Notes: generated by a model not told the origin, from the letters alone. A stretch of DNA of 8,370 nt from CAYUMU01 sp964445985 (GCA_964445985.1 CAYUMU010000145.1:1-8370); one strand, 5' to 3'. Shown: positions 1-7,079, numbered from the stretch's first letter. Program-made: numbers and translations.

Positions 1-193
1 ATTCAAGCGGACTTCGCTGGAGAGACAATCCAGATGAAAAAAATTCACGCTGCTCTCCAACGCCGCTTTCGGTGGACCCAAGTTTGATACGCTGTATGCC
101 ACCTGCGGCGATGGCGTCTACCGCCGCCCCACCAAGGCGCAGGGAGTCCGCTTCCCGCCGGCGGGGCCAGGCCAGAACTCGACCACTCCCTGA
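1..193 (+). pseudogene. 3' end of an SMP-30/gluconolactonase-like beta-propeller gene, frameshifted
   Basis: Bases 44-193 read as the C-terminal end of an SMP-30/gluconolactonase/LRE-like six-bladed propeller. The stretch SNAAFGGPKFDTLYATCG followed by DGVYRR matches the typical last blade (TNVAFGG..LKTLYVT..GGLYR), and it closes at TGA 191-193. This frame is blocked upstream by a TGA at 35-37. The likely upstream part lies one frame over (IQADFAGETIQMKK, bases 1-42), and that frame runs out at TGA 85-87. The break falls at seven A (37-43); six would join the two halves smoothly. Members of this family hydrolyse sugar lactones or related esters and are often exported in planctomycetes. The gene runs off the left edge, so its start, length and active-site residues are not visible. 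It could be a true pseudogene, a homopolymer sequencing error, or a gene rescued by slippage. Family assignment rests on about 50 residues recognised by eye. Confidence 0.6.
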
Positions 194-345
194 GCGGGGG
201 GGGCCGCAGGGCCCGCGCAATCGCTGCCCTCGGCACAACCGCGCCCATCGTCATCCATGCACTTTCTTATGGGCCTGTTTTCCGGTAGTTGGCTTACATT
301 TCTGTCATGAAAGGCCGCGCGCCGATTACGCTGGAAGTTTGCGAG

Positions 346-359
346 ATAGAGTTCTCTAT
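346..359. promoter_or_regulatory. Short inverted repeat upstream of the acetyltransferase gene
   Basis: The 6-bp arms ATAGAG and CTCTAT are separated by TT, 50 bp before the ATG at 410. The dyad is AT-rich in a GC-rich surrounding, which fits an operator or promoter-proximal site, but no clear -35/-10 pair was found beside it and no regulator is known. It could be chance. The rest of the 216-bp spacer (194-409) shows no recognisable gene. Confidence 0.2.
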
Positions 360-409
360 TCCGAGAAACTATCGACATCGGTCCGCCCTTTTCAGTGTGA
401 AGTGGAGTT

Positions 410-1576
410 ATGCAAGTCGCACTCGTGACCACCAACGAAGCTTTTCTGGCTTTGCAAGGTGAGTGGGACGATCTCGTTAGCCAGTGCGACGAGGACAATC
501 CATTCCGCCGCTGGTTCTGGAACCATTGCTGGTGGAAACACTTTGGCCACAAGCGGCAATTGGCGATCGTCGTCGCCCGCGAGGCGGGGCAACTTGTCGG
601 CCTGGCGCCCTGCTTTATCGAGCGCGACCATTGGTGGCGAGGCGCCCGGGTCATGCGGCTGCTGGGCGCCACCGAAGAAGTTTGCAGCGAGCACCTTGGG
701 ATCATCACCCGCGCCGGCTACGAAGCCCAGGTGGTTCCGCAACTGCTGGAATACCTGTGCCACGACTGCGAACACAAATGGGATGTGCTGCGGCTGACCG
801 AATTGCCGAGCCATAGCGCACAGATTCCCGTGATCGACCAGTTTGTGTCGCGGCACGGCATGGCCGCCCGGCAACAGCAGGGGCACATCTGCCATCTGGT
901 GCGGTTCACTGGCGACTGGGACGACTACGTGCGCAGTCTGGATACCAAACGTCGCACCAAGCTCAACCGAAATCTCCGCGAATTCGCGGTCGAGAAGGTC
1001 GAAGTGGCGGTGGCCGAAACCCCGGCCGACTTGCCGGCGCGATTTAACGAATTGTGCCAGTTGCACAATCACCATTGGCAAACCCTCGGTCAGCCAGGCC
1101 TCTTCGAAACACCTGCCTTCGCGGCCTTCCATCGGGAAATTGCGGAGCATTTTCTCCCTCGACAAATGCTCTTGCTGGGGTCGCTATGGATCAATGGCGA
1201 AGCGGTGGCCAGCAGCTATTCCTTGCGCTTGAACGGCGTGGCCTACGAATACCAACGCGGCCATAACCCCGCTTGGATCACGCGCAGGCCAGGGCACGTG
1301 TTGCAATTTCTGTTGTTTCGCTACGCCATCGAACACGGCGTGCGGTGCTGGGACTATCTCCGCGGCGATTACCCTCACAAACGTGATTGGGCCAACGACG
1401 CGCGCACGAGCATGGAAATTCAGATTGCCGCGCCCCGCAAACTGCAAGTCGCCCGCCTGCATTTGGAAGAGCGCGTGGAACAGGCCAAGGATCGGCTGCG
1501 ACAACTGCGAGATGCAGCCCGCGAACGGAAAGAAAACCGCGTGGTTCCGCTGACGCCCGTGGAGCAAGCCCGGTAG
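410..1576 (+). CDS. GNAT/FemAB-like N-acetyltransferase (CelD/BcsL type)
   Basis: This 388-aa cytoplasmic protein has no signal peptide or membrane segment. It looks like the CelD/BcsL branch of the GNAT superfamily (Acetyltransf_6, FemAB-like fold), whose members transfer acyl or aminoacyl groups and usually sit near exopolysaccharide or cell-surface genes. The family pattern is clear: an N-terminal half with EWDDLVSQ, FRRWFWNHCWWKHF (about 32-45) and LVGLAPCF (62-69), then the catalytic-type domain at about 175-325, starting at the basic TKRRTKLNRNLREF (179-192) and running through GEAVASSYSLRLNGVAYEYQ (263-282) and WDYLRGDYPHKRDW (314-327). Residues 346-375 are charged and probably form a helical or coiled-coil tail. 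Length is usual for the family. The ATG at 410 is preceded by GGAG (404-407) only 2 nt away, so the Shine-Dalgarno site is poor. No neighbour points to a substrate. The family call is firm; the acceptor is unknown. Confidence 0.88.
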   Translation: MQVALVTTNEAFLALQGEWDDLVSQCDEDNPFRRWFWNHCWWKHFGHKRQLAIVVAREAGQLVGLAPCFIERDHWWRGARVMRLLGATEEVCSEHLGIITRAGYEAQVVPQLLEYLCHDCEHKWDVLRLTELPSHSAQIPVIDQFVSRHGMAARQQQGHICHLVRFTGDWDDYVRSLDTKRRTKLNRNLREFAVEKVEVAVAETPADLPARFNELCQLHNHHWQTLGQPGLFETPAFAAFHREIAEHFLPRQMLLLGSLWINGEAVASSYSLRLNGVAYEYQRGHNPAWITRRPGHVLQFLLFRYAIEHGVRCWDYLRGDYPHKRDWANDARTSMEIQIAAPRKLQVARLHLEERVEQAKDRLRQLRDAARERKENRVVPLTPVEQAR

Positions 1577-1589
1577 GCTGGCCTGCTTG

Positions 1590-1616
1590 GCCGGGCGGCG
1601 AGTCGCCCCGCCCGGC
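1590..1616. terminator. GC-rich hairpin between convergent genes, possible bidirectional terminator
   Basis: The arms GCCGGGCGG (1590-1598) and CCGCCCGGC (1608-1616) pair perfectly over 9 bp around a 9-nt loop. The hairpin sits in the 59-bp gap between the stop codons of the acetyltransferase gene (1576) and the AAA+ gene (1636), where transcription from both sides meets. There is no T-run on either side, so it is not a classic intrinsic terminator. It may act as an RNA 3'-end barrier. Confidence 0.5.
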
Positions 1617-1635
1617 TGCTCACTCGGCATCCGCA

Positions 1636-3372
1636 TCAAGCCAGGTCGCCCCAGTTGGCCAGGAACGGTTTGCTGCACTTCTTGCACATGACCCGCGAAC
1701 CCAAATGGCCGGCCGCCACGCGGCTCCGCGTTTCGCACCCAGGGCATTCCACGCGGAACCACAGCTTGGGGTCGTCGGCGCTGGCCGCCACTTCGGCCGG
1801 CACGCCTTCCACGGCAATGTCATCGGCTTCCAGCCGCGTGAGCAGCTCGCGCGTGAGCGGAACCACGTCGGCAATGCGATTGGCCAGCCGGCGAATGGCG
1901 TCTTCGAACACGTTCCGCACCAGTCGGCCATTGCCAAAATGCTCGTTCCGCCGCGCCAGGCAATCAGCAAAACTCAAGAGCAGCCGGGCTCGCGTCACCG
2001 GCGTCAGTATGTAATGATTGCGGTCGCACAGCACTTGAAAGATCTGACCCAGCTCGGCGGGCGCGTAGTCGGGGAAAGCCAGCCGCCGATTGAACCGGCT
2101 CGCCAGGCCGGGGTTCGAAGCCAGCAGTCGCTCCATTGGCTCGGGGTAACCGGCCAGCACCACCACCAGGCGATCGCGCTGGTCTTCCATGCGCTTGAGC
2201 AGCGTCGCCAGGGCTTCGTTGCCAAAGGGGTCGTCCCCCTGGCTGGCCACCAGCGTGTAGGCTTCGTCAATAAACAACACGCCGTCGAGGGCTTCGTCCA
2301 CTATCTTGTTGGTCTTGGGCGCCGTTTGGCCGGCGTACTCGGCAACGAGGCCCGAGCGATCGCACTCCACCATGTGCCCCTTCTTCAGCAGCCCCAGCCC
2401 TCCAAAGATCCGGCCGAGCAGCCGGGCCACCGTGGTTTTGCCCGTGCCGGGATTTCCGGAAAACACCATGTGCAAGCTGATCGGCGTGCGCGGCAGCCCC
2501 ATCCGCTCTCGCTCGGCCTGCACCTTCAAAAAGTTCACCAACTGCTTCAGATCGCGCTTGATGTCGGCCAGGCCAATCAACTGCTCAAGCTCGGCCATGG
2601 CTTTGGCCAATTGCTCGGCCGGCGAGAGCGTGGGCGGTTGCTCGACACCCGCGGACCTCGCTTTCTCAGAGGCGGCGCCGCCCGCCCTGGCATTCCCGGC
2701 AGGTCGCGCCCCTGGGAGAACCGCCCTCGCTGCCCCGTGCGAACCAGGCAACGGCGGAGGGCATTGGGCCAGCGATTGACCCGCGCCAATCGCCTGCACC
2801 GCCCGATCGACGCCGGCCTGGGCCCTGGCATGCGTTCCCGGCGCATCGAGCGGCACCCGACGCAGATGCGTGTCCACGGCCTCTTGAATGCCGCGCAGCA
2901 CGGCGGCTTCGTGGGGATGCACGTGACCATCGATCTTGGCCACAATGTTGGCAAACCGCAGCACCACCGTCTCCAACTCGCCCACGCGGTCGCGCAGCGC
3001 CGGCAATTCTTCGAAAGGCCGCAACAAACTGACCCACCGCAGCTTGTCCTCGCGCTCCAGCATGTTCCGCATGGCCACGGCCAGGTCTTCGCCCGCGAGC
3101 GCTTGCTGCCAAAGATGCTGGAGCAGTTCCGCGGCCAAACGCCGTTCGCCGGTGGTCCACTGCCAGTCCGCGCGAACCACAATCGCAAACACCTTGGCCA
3201 GCAACGCTCGGTGCAAATCGTGCATTTGCTTCACAAAATCGGCCGCCGACCGCGTGCGAAAGTATTCCGGGTGAAACTCGACACAGTAACGAGCCGAGCT
3301 CACGTACAGCGACTCGCAGGCTTGCATCGCGCTGCGAAATTCGTCCAGCAAAATGGGCGACGGCTCCGACAC
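1636..3372 (-). CDS. CbxX/CfxQ-type AAA+ ATPase with TerB-like N-terminus and C-terminal zinc ribbon
   Basis: This protein of about 578 aa (numbering from the GTG at 3372) has three parts. Residues 1-175 are helical and resemble a TerB-like domain, with the acidic loop DGHVHPHE at 148-155. Residues 176-250 form a Pro/Ala/Gly-rich linker. Residues about 250-515 are an AAA+ module of the CbxX/CfxQ/SpoVK/EccA group: Walker A GNPGTGKTT (306-314), Walker B VLFIDEA (365-371), sensor-1 region VVVLAGY (403-409), arginine finger in NPGLASRF (R426), and GNGRLVRN (481-488). The tail carries CPGC (543-546) and CKKC (563-566), a four-cysteine zinc ribbon common in planctomycete proteins. It should be a cytoplasmic ATP-driven remodeller; the client is unknown. 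CbxX proteins activate red-type Rubisco, but no Rubisco gene is present. Start choice: GGAGG lies 12 nt before GTG 3372, and the upstream extension reads like spacer DNA. ATG 3429 and ATG 3501 are in frame but lack ribosome sites. Confidence 0.88.
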   Translation of the reverse strand: MSEPSPILLDEFRSAMQACESLYVSSARYCVEFHPEYFRTRSAADFVKQMHDLHRALLAKVFAIVVRADWQWTTGERRLAAELLQHLWQQALAGEDLAVAMRNMLEREDKLRWVSLLRPFEELPALRDRVGELETVVLRFANIVAKIDGHVHPHEAAVLRGIQEAVDTHLRRVPLDAPGTHARAQAGVDRAVQAIGAGQSLAQCPPPLPGSHGAARAVLPGARPAGNARAGGAASEKARSAGVEQPPTLSPAEQLAKAMAELEQLIGLADIKRDLKQLVNFLKVQAERERMGLPRTPISLHMVFSGNPGTGKTTVARLLGRIFGGLGLLKKGHMVECDRSGLVAEYAGQTAPKTNKIVDEALDGVLFIDEAYTLVASQGDDPFGNEALATLLKRMEDQRDRLVVVLAGYPEPMERLLASNPGLASRFNRRLAFPDYAPAELGQIFQVLCDRNHYILTPVTRARLLLSFADCLARRNEHFGNGRLVRNVFEDAIRRLANRIADVVPLTRELLTRLEADDIAVEGVPAEVAASADDPKLWFRVECPGCETRSRVAAGHLGSRVMCKKCSKPFLANWGDLA

Positions 3373-3400
3373 GATAAAAATTAGCCTCCGCGAAAAGGGG

Positions 3401-3413
3401 GACGGGCACCGTC
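3401..3413. repeat. Small palindrome in the leader of the AAA+ gene, possible dispersed repeat
   Basis: GACGG and CCGTC pair around GCA, flanked by a run of five G (3397-3401). On the minus strand this lies just before the GGAGG ribosome site. From memory, similar GGTGCCCGTCCCC-type palindromes recur between genes in planctomycete genomes; this was not checked here. The window holds only one clear copy. Confidence 0.3.
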
Positions 3414-3580
3414 GGAACACGCGCTCCATTGTGGGCACCCGGTCAAGACTCGCAAGAGCAATGCCGCCGATCCGACCAGCCACAACCCCTCCCCCCAGCA
3501 AGCCCCCAGCCGCGGGCTACAACACGGCCGCCTGCTCTCCTGTTTGCAATCCACGCCGCCGACAATCAAACTGCAACGAA

Positions 3581-3595
3581 CAGGCGAGGCGCCTG
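3581..3595. other. Hairpin in the divergent spacer upstream of the amidohydrolase gene
   Basis: CAGGCG and CGCCTG pair perfectly over 6 bp around AGG, 41 bp before the ATG at 3637. The 264-bp spacer (3373-3636) must hold promoters for both divergent genes, but I found no convincing -35/-10 pair. A second weak stem, AGCCC (3501-3505) with GGGCT (3514-3518), lies further upstream. The role could be an operator, leader structure or nothing. Confidence 0.3.
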
Positions 3596-3636
3596 CTTGG
3601 CTAAAGTTGCGATCGAGTTGGAAATGAGCTGCCGAT

Positions 3637-6600
3637 ATGCGTATTGATTTTTGCCGTTGTCGCTGGTGGGTTGCCTTCGTGGCCGTGGTCTCCGCGGCTT
3701 GTCTGGCGATCTCCTCGCCCCCGAGCCGCGCCCAAGACTCGCTGACACCGCCGCCCGGTCTTCGCGATGGCACGCCCAGCCTGGTCGCGCTCGTCGGCGC
3801 CAAACTGGTGGTTGCGCCCGGCCAGGTCATCGAAGGCGGCACGCTGATTGTTCGCGATGGCCTGCTCGAAGCCGTCGGCAAGAACGTCCCCATCCCCCCC
3901 GGCGCCGTCGTCCGCAACCTGGCGGGCAAAACCATCTACCCCGGCTTCATCGATGCCTATGGCGAGCTCGACGTGCCCGCCCCCAAGGGAGCCGGGTACT
4001 GGAACGCCGACATGAGGGCTTCGGCCCACGCTGCCGCCGCCTATGCGGTCGACGGCAAAGCCAACGAAGCCCTGCGAGCCCAAGGCATCACCGCCCGCTT
4101 CGTCGCCCCCAAGGAAGGCACGGTTCGCGGACTCAGCGCCGTGGTCACCACCGGCAGCAGCAATCCCGTGCTGCGAACCGCAGCCGCCCTGCATGTGAAC
4201 CTGATGCCCGACGATCACAATCACGATCATTACCCGGCTTCGCCCATGGGCGCCGTGGCCCTGGTTCGCCAGGCCATGTACGACGCCCGCTGGCACGCCG
4301 CGGTTTGGAAAATGTTCGAGGCCGGCCAAGAGCCCATCGCCCGCCCCGAACGCAGCGCGGCCCTGCAGGCCTTGGAACCCTTCGCCACCGGCAAACAATT
4401 GGTGATCTTCGAAACCCAGAACGAGCTCTATGCACTTCGGGCCGATCAAATTGCCCAGGAGTTCAAACTGAAGATCGCCCTGCACGGCAGCGGCCACGAG
4501 TATCGCCGGCTGGACGCCATCGCCGCGGCCGGCTGGCCGGTCATTGTGCCGCTCGATTTCCCCAAGGCGCCCTACGTGAAAACGCCGGAAGCCGCCCTGG
4601 CCGTGTCGCTCGAACGATTGCAACACTGGGACCACGCCCCCGAGAACGCCGCCCGTCTGGCGGCGGCAGGCGTGCCGATCACCTTCACCAGCCACGGCCT
4701 GCCGAAAGACGCCAGGTTTTTGGACCGCGTGCGCGAAACCGTGCGGCGAGGGCTCCCTGCCGATCAGGCCCTGGCGGCGCTTACCACCAACGCGGCCAGG
4801 TTGCTCGGCGTGGAAGCTCAACTCGGTTCGCTCACAGCCGGCAAGGCCGCCCACTTGGTGGTGACCGCTGGCGACGTGTTCCAAAAGGGAACCAAGGTGT
4901 TGGAAACCTGGGTCGACGGCACACGGCACGAGATCGAAGAAACCAAGGCGATCGACGTCCGCGGCACCTGGCAGGTTCAGTGGAAGAACGGCAAAGACCA
5001 GCCAGAACAGGCCACGCTCACCCTGGCCGGCACGCCCGAAAAACTGGCCGGCAAAATCAAGAACGGCGGTGCCGAAGGCGATCTGCTGGAAGTCAGCGCC
5101 GACCGCTTCGTGGTCTCGGCCCGCTTCGCCGGCGATGTGCTGGGGAGCACCGGCCAGGCCCATCTCAGCGGCGTGGTCACGGCCAACGCAGACAGCTCGG
5201 CCACGTTCATCGGCATGCTGTATTGGAGCGACGGCACCCACGCCGTGGCCAAGGCCAGCCTGCAACTCAATGCAGAACTTGCCAGCGACGAAGACGAAGA
5301 AGACGCGAGCGAAAACGACGGTCCTGTCGAAGCCCCGGCAGTGAACGACACACCGGCCGCAGAGAAAACAGAAGAGAAACCCGAACTGCCCGCCAAGGCC
5401 CTGTTCCCCGTCAACTACCCGCTCGGCGCATTCGGTCGCAGTGAGCCCCCCCAGCTGCCCGAACTGGTCGCGTTCGAAGGCGGCGCCGTGTGGACCTGCG
5501 GACCCGCAGGCGTCCTTGAAAACGCCACCGTGTTGGTGGAGCGCGGCCGCATCAAAGCCGTTGGCCCGCGCGATAAAATCAAGCTCCCCCAAGGCACGCT
5601 CGTGGTCGATTGCCGCGGCAAGCACCTCACGCCGGGCATCATCGATTGCCATTCGCACATCGCCACCGATGGCGGCATCAACGAGCCCACCCAAAGCATC
5701 ACGGCCGAAGTCCGGATCGGCGACTTCATCGACCCCAACGACGTCAACATCTACCGCCAACTGGCCGGCGGCGTCACCTCCTCCAACATTCTGCACGGCT
5801 CGGCCAACACCATCGGCGGCCAGAACCAGGTGATCAAAATGCGCTGGGGTTCGCTGCCCGAAGACATGAAATTCGCCGAAGCCAAGCCGGGCATCAAGTT
5901 CGCGCTCGGCGAAAATGTGAAGCAAAGCAACTGGGGCGACAAGTACCGCACCCGCTATCCGCAGTCGCGGATGGGCGTGGAACAACTGGTCCGCGACGCC
6001 TTCGAGGCAGCCCAGGACTATCAACGCCGCTGGGACGCCTGGAAGAAAAAGCCCCAGGGAGCGCCGCCCCGCGTCGATCTCGAACTGGCGGCCCTGGCCG
6101 AAGTCGTCGCCGGCGACCGGCTGGTGCATTGCCATAGTTATCGCCAGGACGAAATCCTGGCCCTGCTCCGCACCTGCGAAAGTTATGGCGTCCGCATCGG
6201 CACCTTGCAGCACATTCTCGAAGGCTACAAGCTGGCCGACGAAATCGCCAGGCACGGCGCGGGGGCTTCCTCATTCTCCGACTGGTGGGCTTACAAGTTC
6301 GAAGTCTGGGACGCCATCCCTTACAACGGCGCCTTGATGCACCAGCAGGGCGTGGTCGTCTCCTTCAACTCCGACGACGCCGAGCTGGCCCGGCGGCTCA
6401 ATGGCGAAGCGGCCAAGGCTGTCAAGTATGGCGAGGTTCCCCCGGAAGAAGCCCTCAAGTTCGTCACGCTCAACCCGGCCAGGCAATTGCAGATCGACCG
6501 CTACGTTGGCTCCATCGAAAAAGGGAAACAGGCCGACCTGGTGCTCTGGAGTGGGCAACCCCTATCACCCCTCTCCTTCTGCGAACAAACCTGGATCGAC

Positions 6601-6792
6601 GGCCGCAAGTACTTCGACCGCCAGGCAGACATCGCGGCCCGCGGCCAGGTGGAAGCCCAAAAGGCCGCCCTCATTCAACGCATCCTGGAGACCAAAGCCC
6701 CCATGGCCGGCCTCGACGAAGAACCCACCGACAAAACCGGCCACTGGCCCCGAGAAGACATCTTCTGCCACGGTCACGGCCACGGGCATTAA
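3637..6792 (+). CDS. Secreted tandem-domain amidohydrolase (N-terminal copy degenerate)
   Basis: This 1051-aa exported protein has a signal peptide: basic start, hydrophobic WVAFVAVVSAACLAI, then a likely cleavage after SRA (A32). Two imidazolonepropionase-like amidohydrolase modules follow. Module 1 (about 46-430) keeps the fold pattern, including KTIYPGFIDAYGE and GSLTAGKAAHLVV, but reads Y108-G109-E110 where the metal-binding HxH belongs. A beta-rich insert (about 441-545, from RGTWQVQWKNG) and an acidic linker (550-585) join it to module 2 (about 607-995). Module 2 keeps the catalytic set: H672-S673-H674 in GIIDCHSHI, H831/H833 in LVHCHSY, H859 in LQHI and D913/D914 in SFNSDDAE. The tail ends CHGHGHGH. 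The enzyme should hydrolyse a C-N bond of an amide, cyclic amide or peptide-like substrate outside the cytoplasm; the substrate is unknown. Proteins of about 1000 aa with this layout are known in planctomycetes and other phyla. ATG 3637 fits the signal peptide; no Shine-Dalgarno site is seen. It appears to be transcribed alone. Confidence 0.92.
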   Translation: MRIDFCRCRWWVAFVAVVSAACLAISSPPSRAQDSLTPPPGLRDGTPSLVALVGAKLVVAPGQVIEGGTLIVRDGLLEAVGKNVPIPPGAVVRNLAGKTIYPGFIDAYGELDVPAPKGAGYWNADMRASAHAAAAYAVDGKANEALRAQGITARFVAPKEGTVRGLSAVVTTGSSNPVLRTAAALHVNLMPDDHNHDHYPASPMGAVALVRQAMYDARWHAAVWKMFEAGQEPIARPERSAALQALEPFATGKQLVIFETQNELYALRADQIAQEFKLKIALHGSGHEYRRLDAIAAAGWPVIVPLDFPKAPYVKTPEAALAVSLERLQHWDHAPENAARLAAAGVPITFTSHGLPKDARFLDRVRETVRRGLPADQALAALTTNAARLLGVEAQLGSLTAGKAAHLVVTAGDVFQKGTKVLETWVDGTRHEIEETKAIDVRGTWQVQWKNGKDQPEQATLTLAGTPEKLAGKIKNGGAEGDLLEVSADRFVVSARFAGDVLGSTGQAHLSGVVTANADSSATFIGMLYWSDGTHAVAKASLQLNAELASDEDEEDASENDGPVEAPAVNDTPAAEKTEEKPELPAKALFPVNYPLGAFGRSEPPQLPELVAFEGGAVWTCGPAGVLENATVLVERGRIKAVGPRDKIKLPQGTLVVDCRGKHLTPGIIDCHSHIATDGGINEPTQSITAEVRIGDFIDPNDVNIYRQLAGGVTSSNILHGSANTIGGQNQVIKMRWGSLPEDMKFAEAKPGIKFALGENVKQSNWGDKYRTRYPQSRMGVEQLVRDAFEAAQDYQRRWDAWKKKPQGAPPRVDLELAALAEVVAGDRLVHCHSYRQDEILALLRTCESYGVRIGTLQHILEGYKLADEIARHGAGASSFSDWWAYKFEVWDAIPYNGALMHQQGVVVSFNSDDAELARRLNGEAAKAVKYGEVPPEEALKFVTLNPARQLQIDRYVGSIEKGKQADLVLWSGQPLSPLSFCEQTWIDGRKYFDRQADIAARGQVEAQKAALIQRILETKAPMAGLDEEPTDKTGHWPREDIFCHGHGHGH

Positions 6793-6858
6793 ATAATTGC
6801 GCCGCACGCAAGATAACACGCAACGCCCCGCTCATCCCGTCATCCCGCAAATCCGTCA

Positions 6859-6899
6859 TTCCCGCGAAGAGCCTGCCCTCGTGAAGACGGGGGCGGGAA
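6859..6899. repeat. Intergenic palindrome resembling the GTCATTCCCGC...GCGGGAA repeat family
   Basis: TTCCCGC (6859-6865) and GCGGGAA (6893-6899) pair perfectly over 7 bp. The interior can fold further through CCTCGT and ACGGGG with one G-T pair. A near copy of the left end, CGTCATCCCGC (6838-6848), lies just upstream of CGTCATTCCCGC (6854-6865). The ends resemble the GTCATTCCCGCG...CGGGAATCCAG palindromes scattered between genes in many bacteria; this comparison is from memory. It lies 67 bp after the amidohydrolase stop codon, so it could also act as an RNA 3' end. Confidence 0.4.
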
Positions 6900-6980
6900 A
6901 CCAGCGCGCGAAAGCACCAGCCAAAACAACCAGCAAACTCAACACGATCCATCCGCCCCAACCCTCGTTGTTATTCATTC

Positions 6981-7022
6981 GCTACCAGCCCCCAGCTACC
7001 AGCAACCAGCTACCAACCCCGC
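6981..7022. repeat. 14-bp tandem repeat, three units
   Basis: GCTACCA starts at 6981, 6995 and 7009, an exact 14-bp period. Units one and two (GCTACCAGCCCCCA, GCTACCAGCAACCA) differ at two positions; unit three keeps the first seven bases and then drifts. It lies in the 287-bp spacer (6793-7079), which otherwise holds only the palindrome at 6859-6899 and the approach to the next gene. No function is evident; it may be a small variable-number repeat. Confidence 0.55.
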
Positions 7023-7068
7023 CGCGTGCTATACCTTAGGAACAGCACTCCATTCCCCCTCCTAAATC

Positions 7069-7072
7069 AGGA
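7069..7072 (+). promoter_or_regulatory. Shine-Dalgarno site setting the start at 7080
   Basis: AGGA with 7 nt to the ATG at 7080 is the best-spaced ribosome site in the window. It decides against the longer in-frame GTG start at 7026, which would put 18 residues in front of a normal signal peptide. Confidence 0.6.
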
Positions 7073-7079
7073 AGTTCCC

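Noticed and set aside
72..428. 118-codon plus-strand open frame across the first spacer
   Set aside because: It overlaps the SMP-30-like fragment in another frame, runs into the acetyltransferase gene and has no domain pattern or ribosome site.
1387..3384. 665-codon open frame on the plus strand
   Set aside because: It overlaps the end of the acetyltransferase gene and lies antisense to the AAA+ gene, whose Walker motifs are intact. The translation is rich in His, Arg, Gln and Pro with no domain pattern.
3373..3501. N-terminal extension of the AAA+ protein to ATG 3429 or ATG 3501
   Set aside because: The added residues have low-complexity, spacer-like composition, neither ATG has a ribosome site, and GGAGG stands before GTG 3372.
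3601..6255. 884-codon open frame on the minus strand
   Set aside because: It lies opposite the amidohydrolase gene, which has a signal peptide and conserved motifs. The antisense translation has no recognisable domain and is the usual by-product of high GC at third codon positions.
7026..7079. GTG start at 7026 for the small exported protein
   Set aside because: It would bury the signal peptide behind 18 residues, and the AGGA at 7069-7072 is well placed for ATG 7080.
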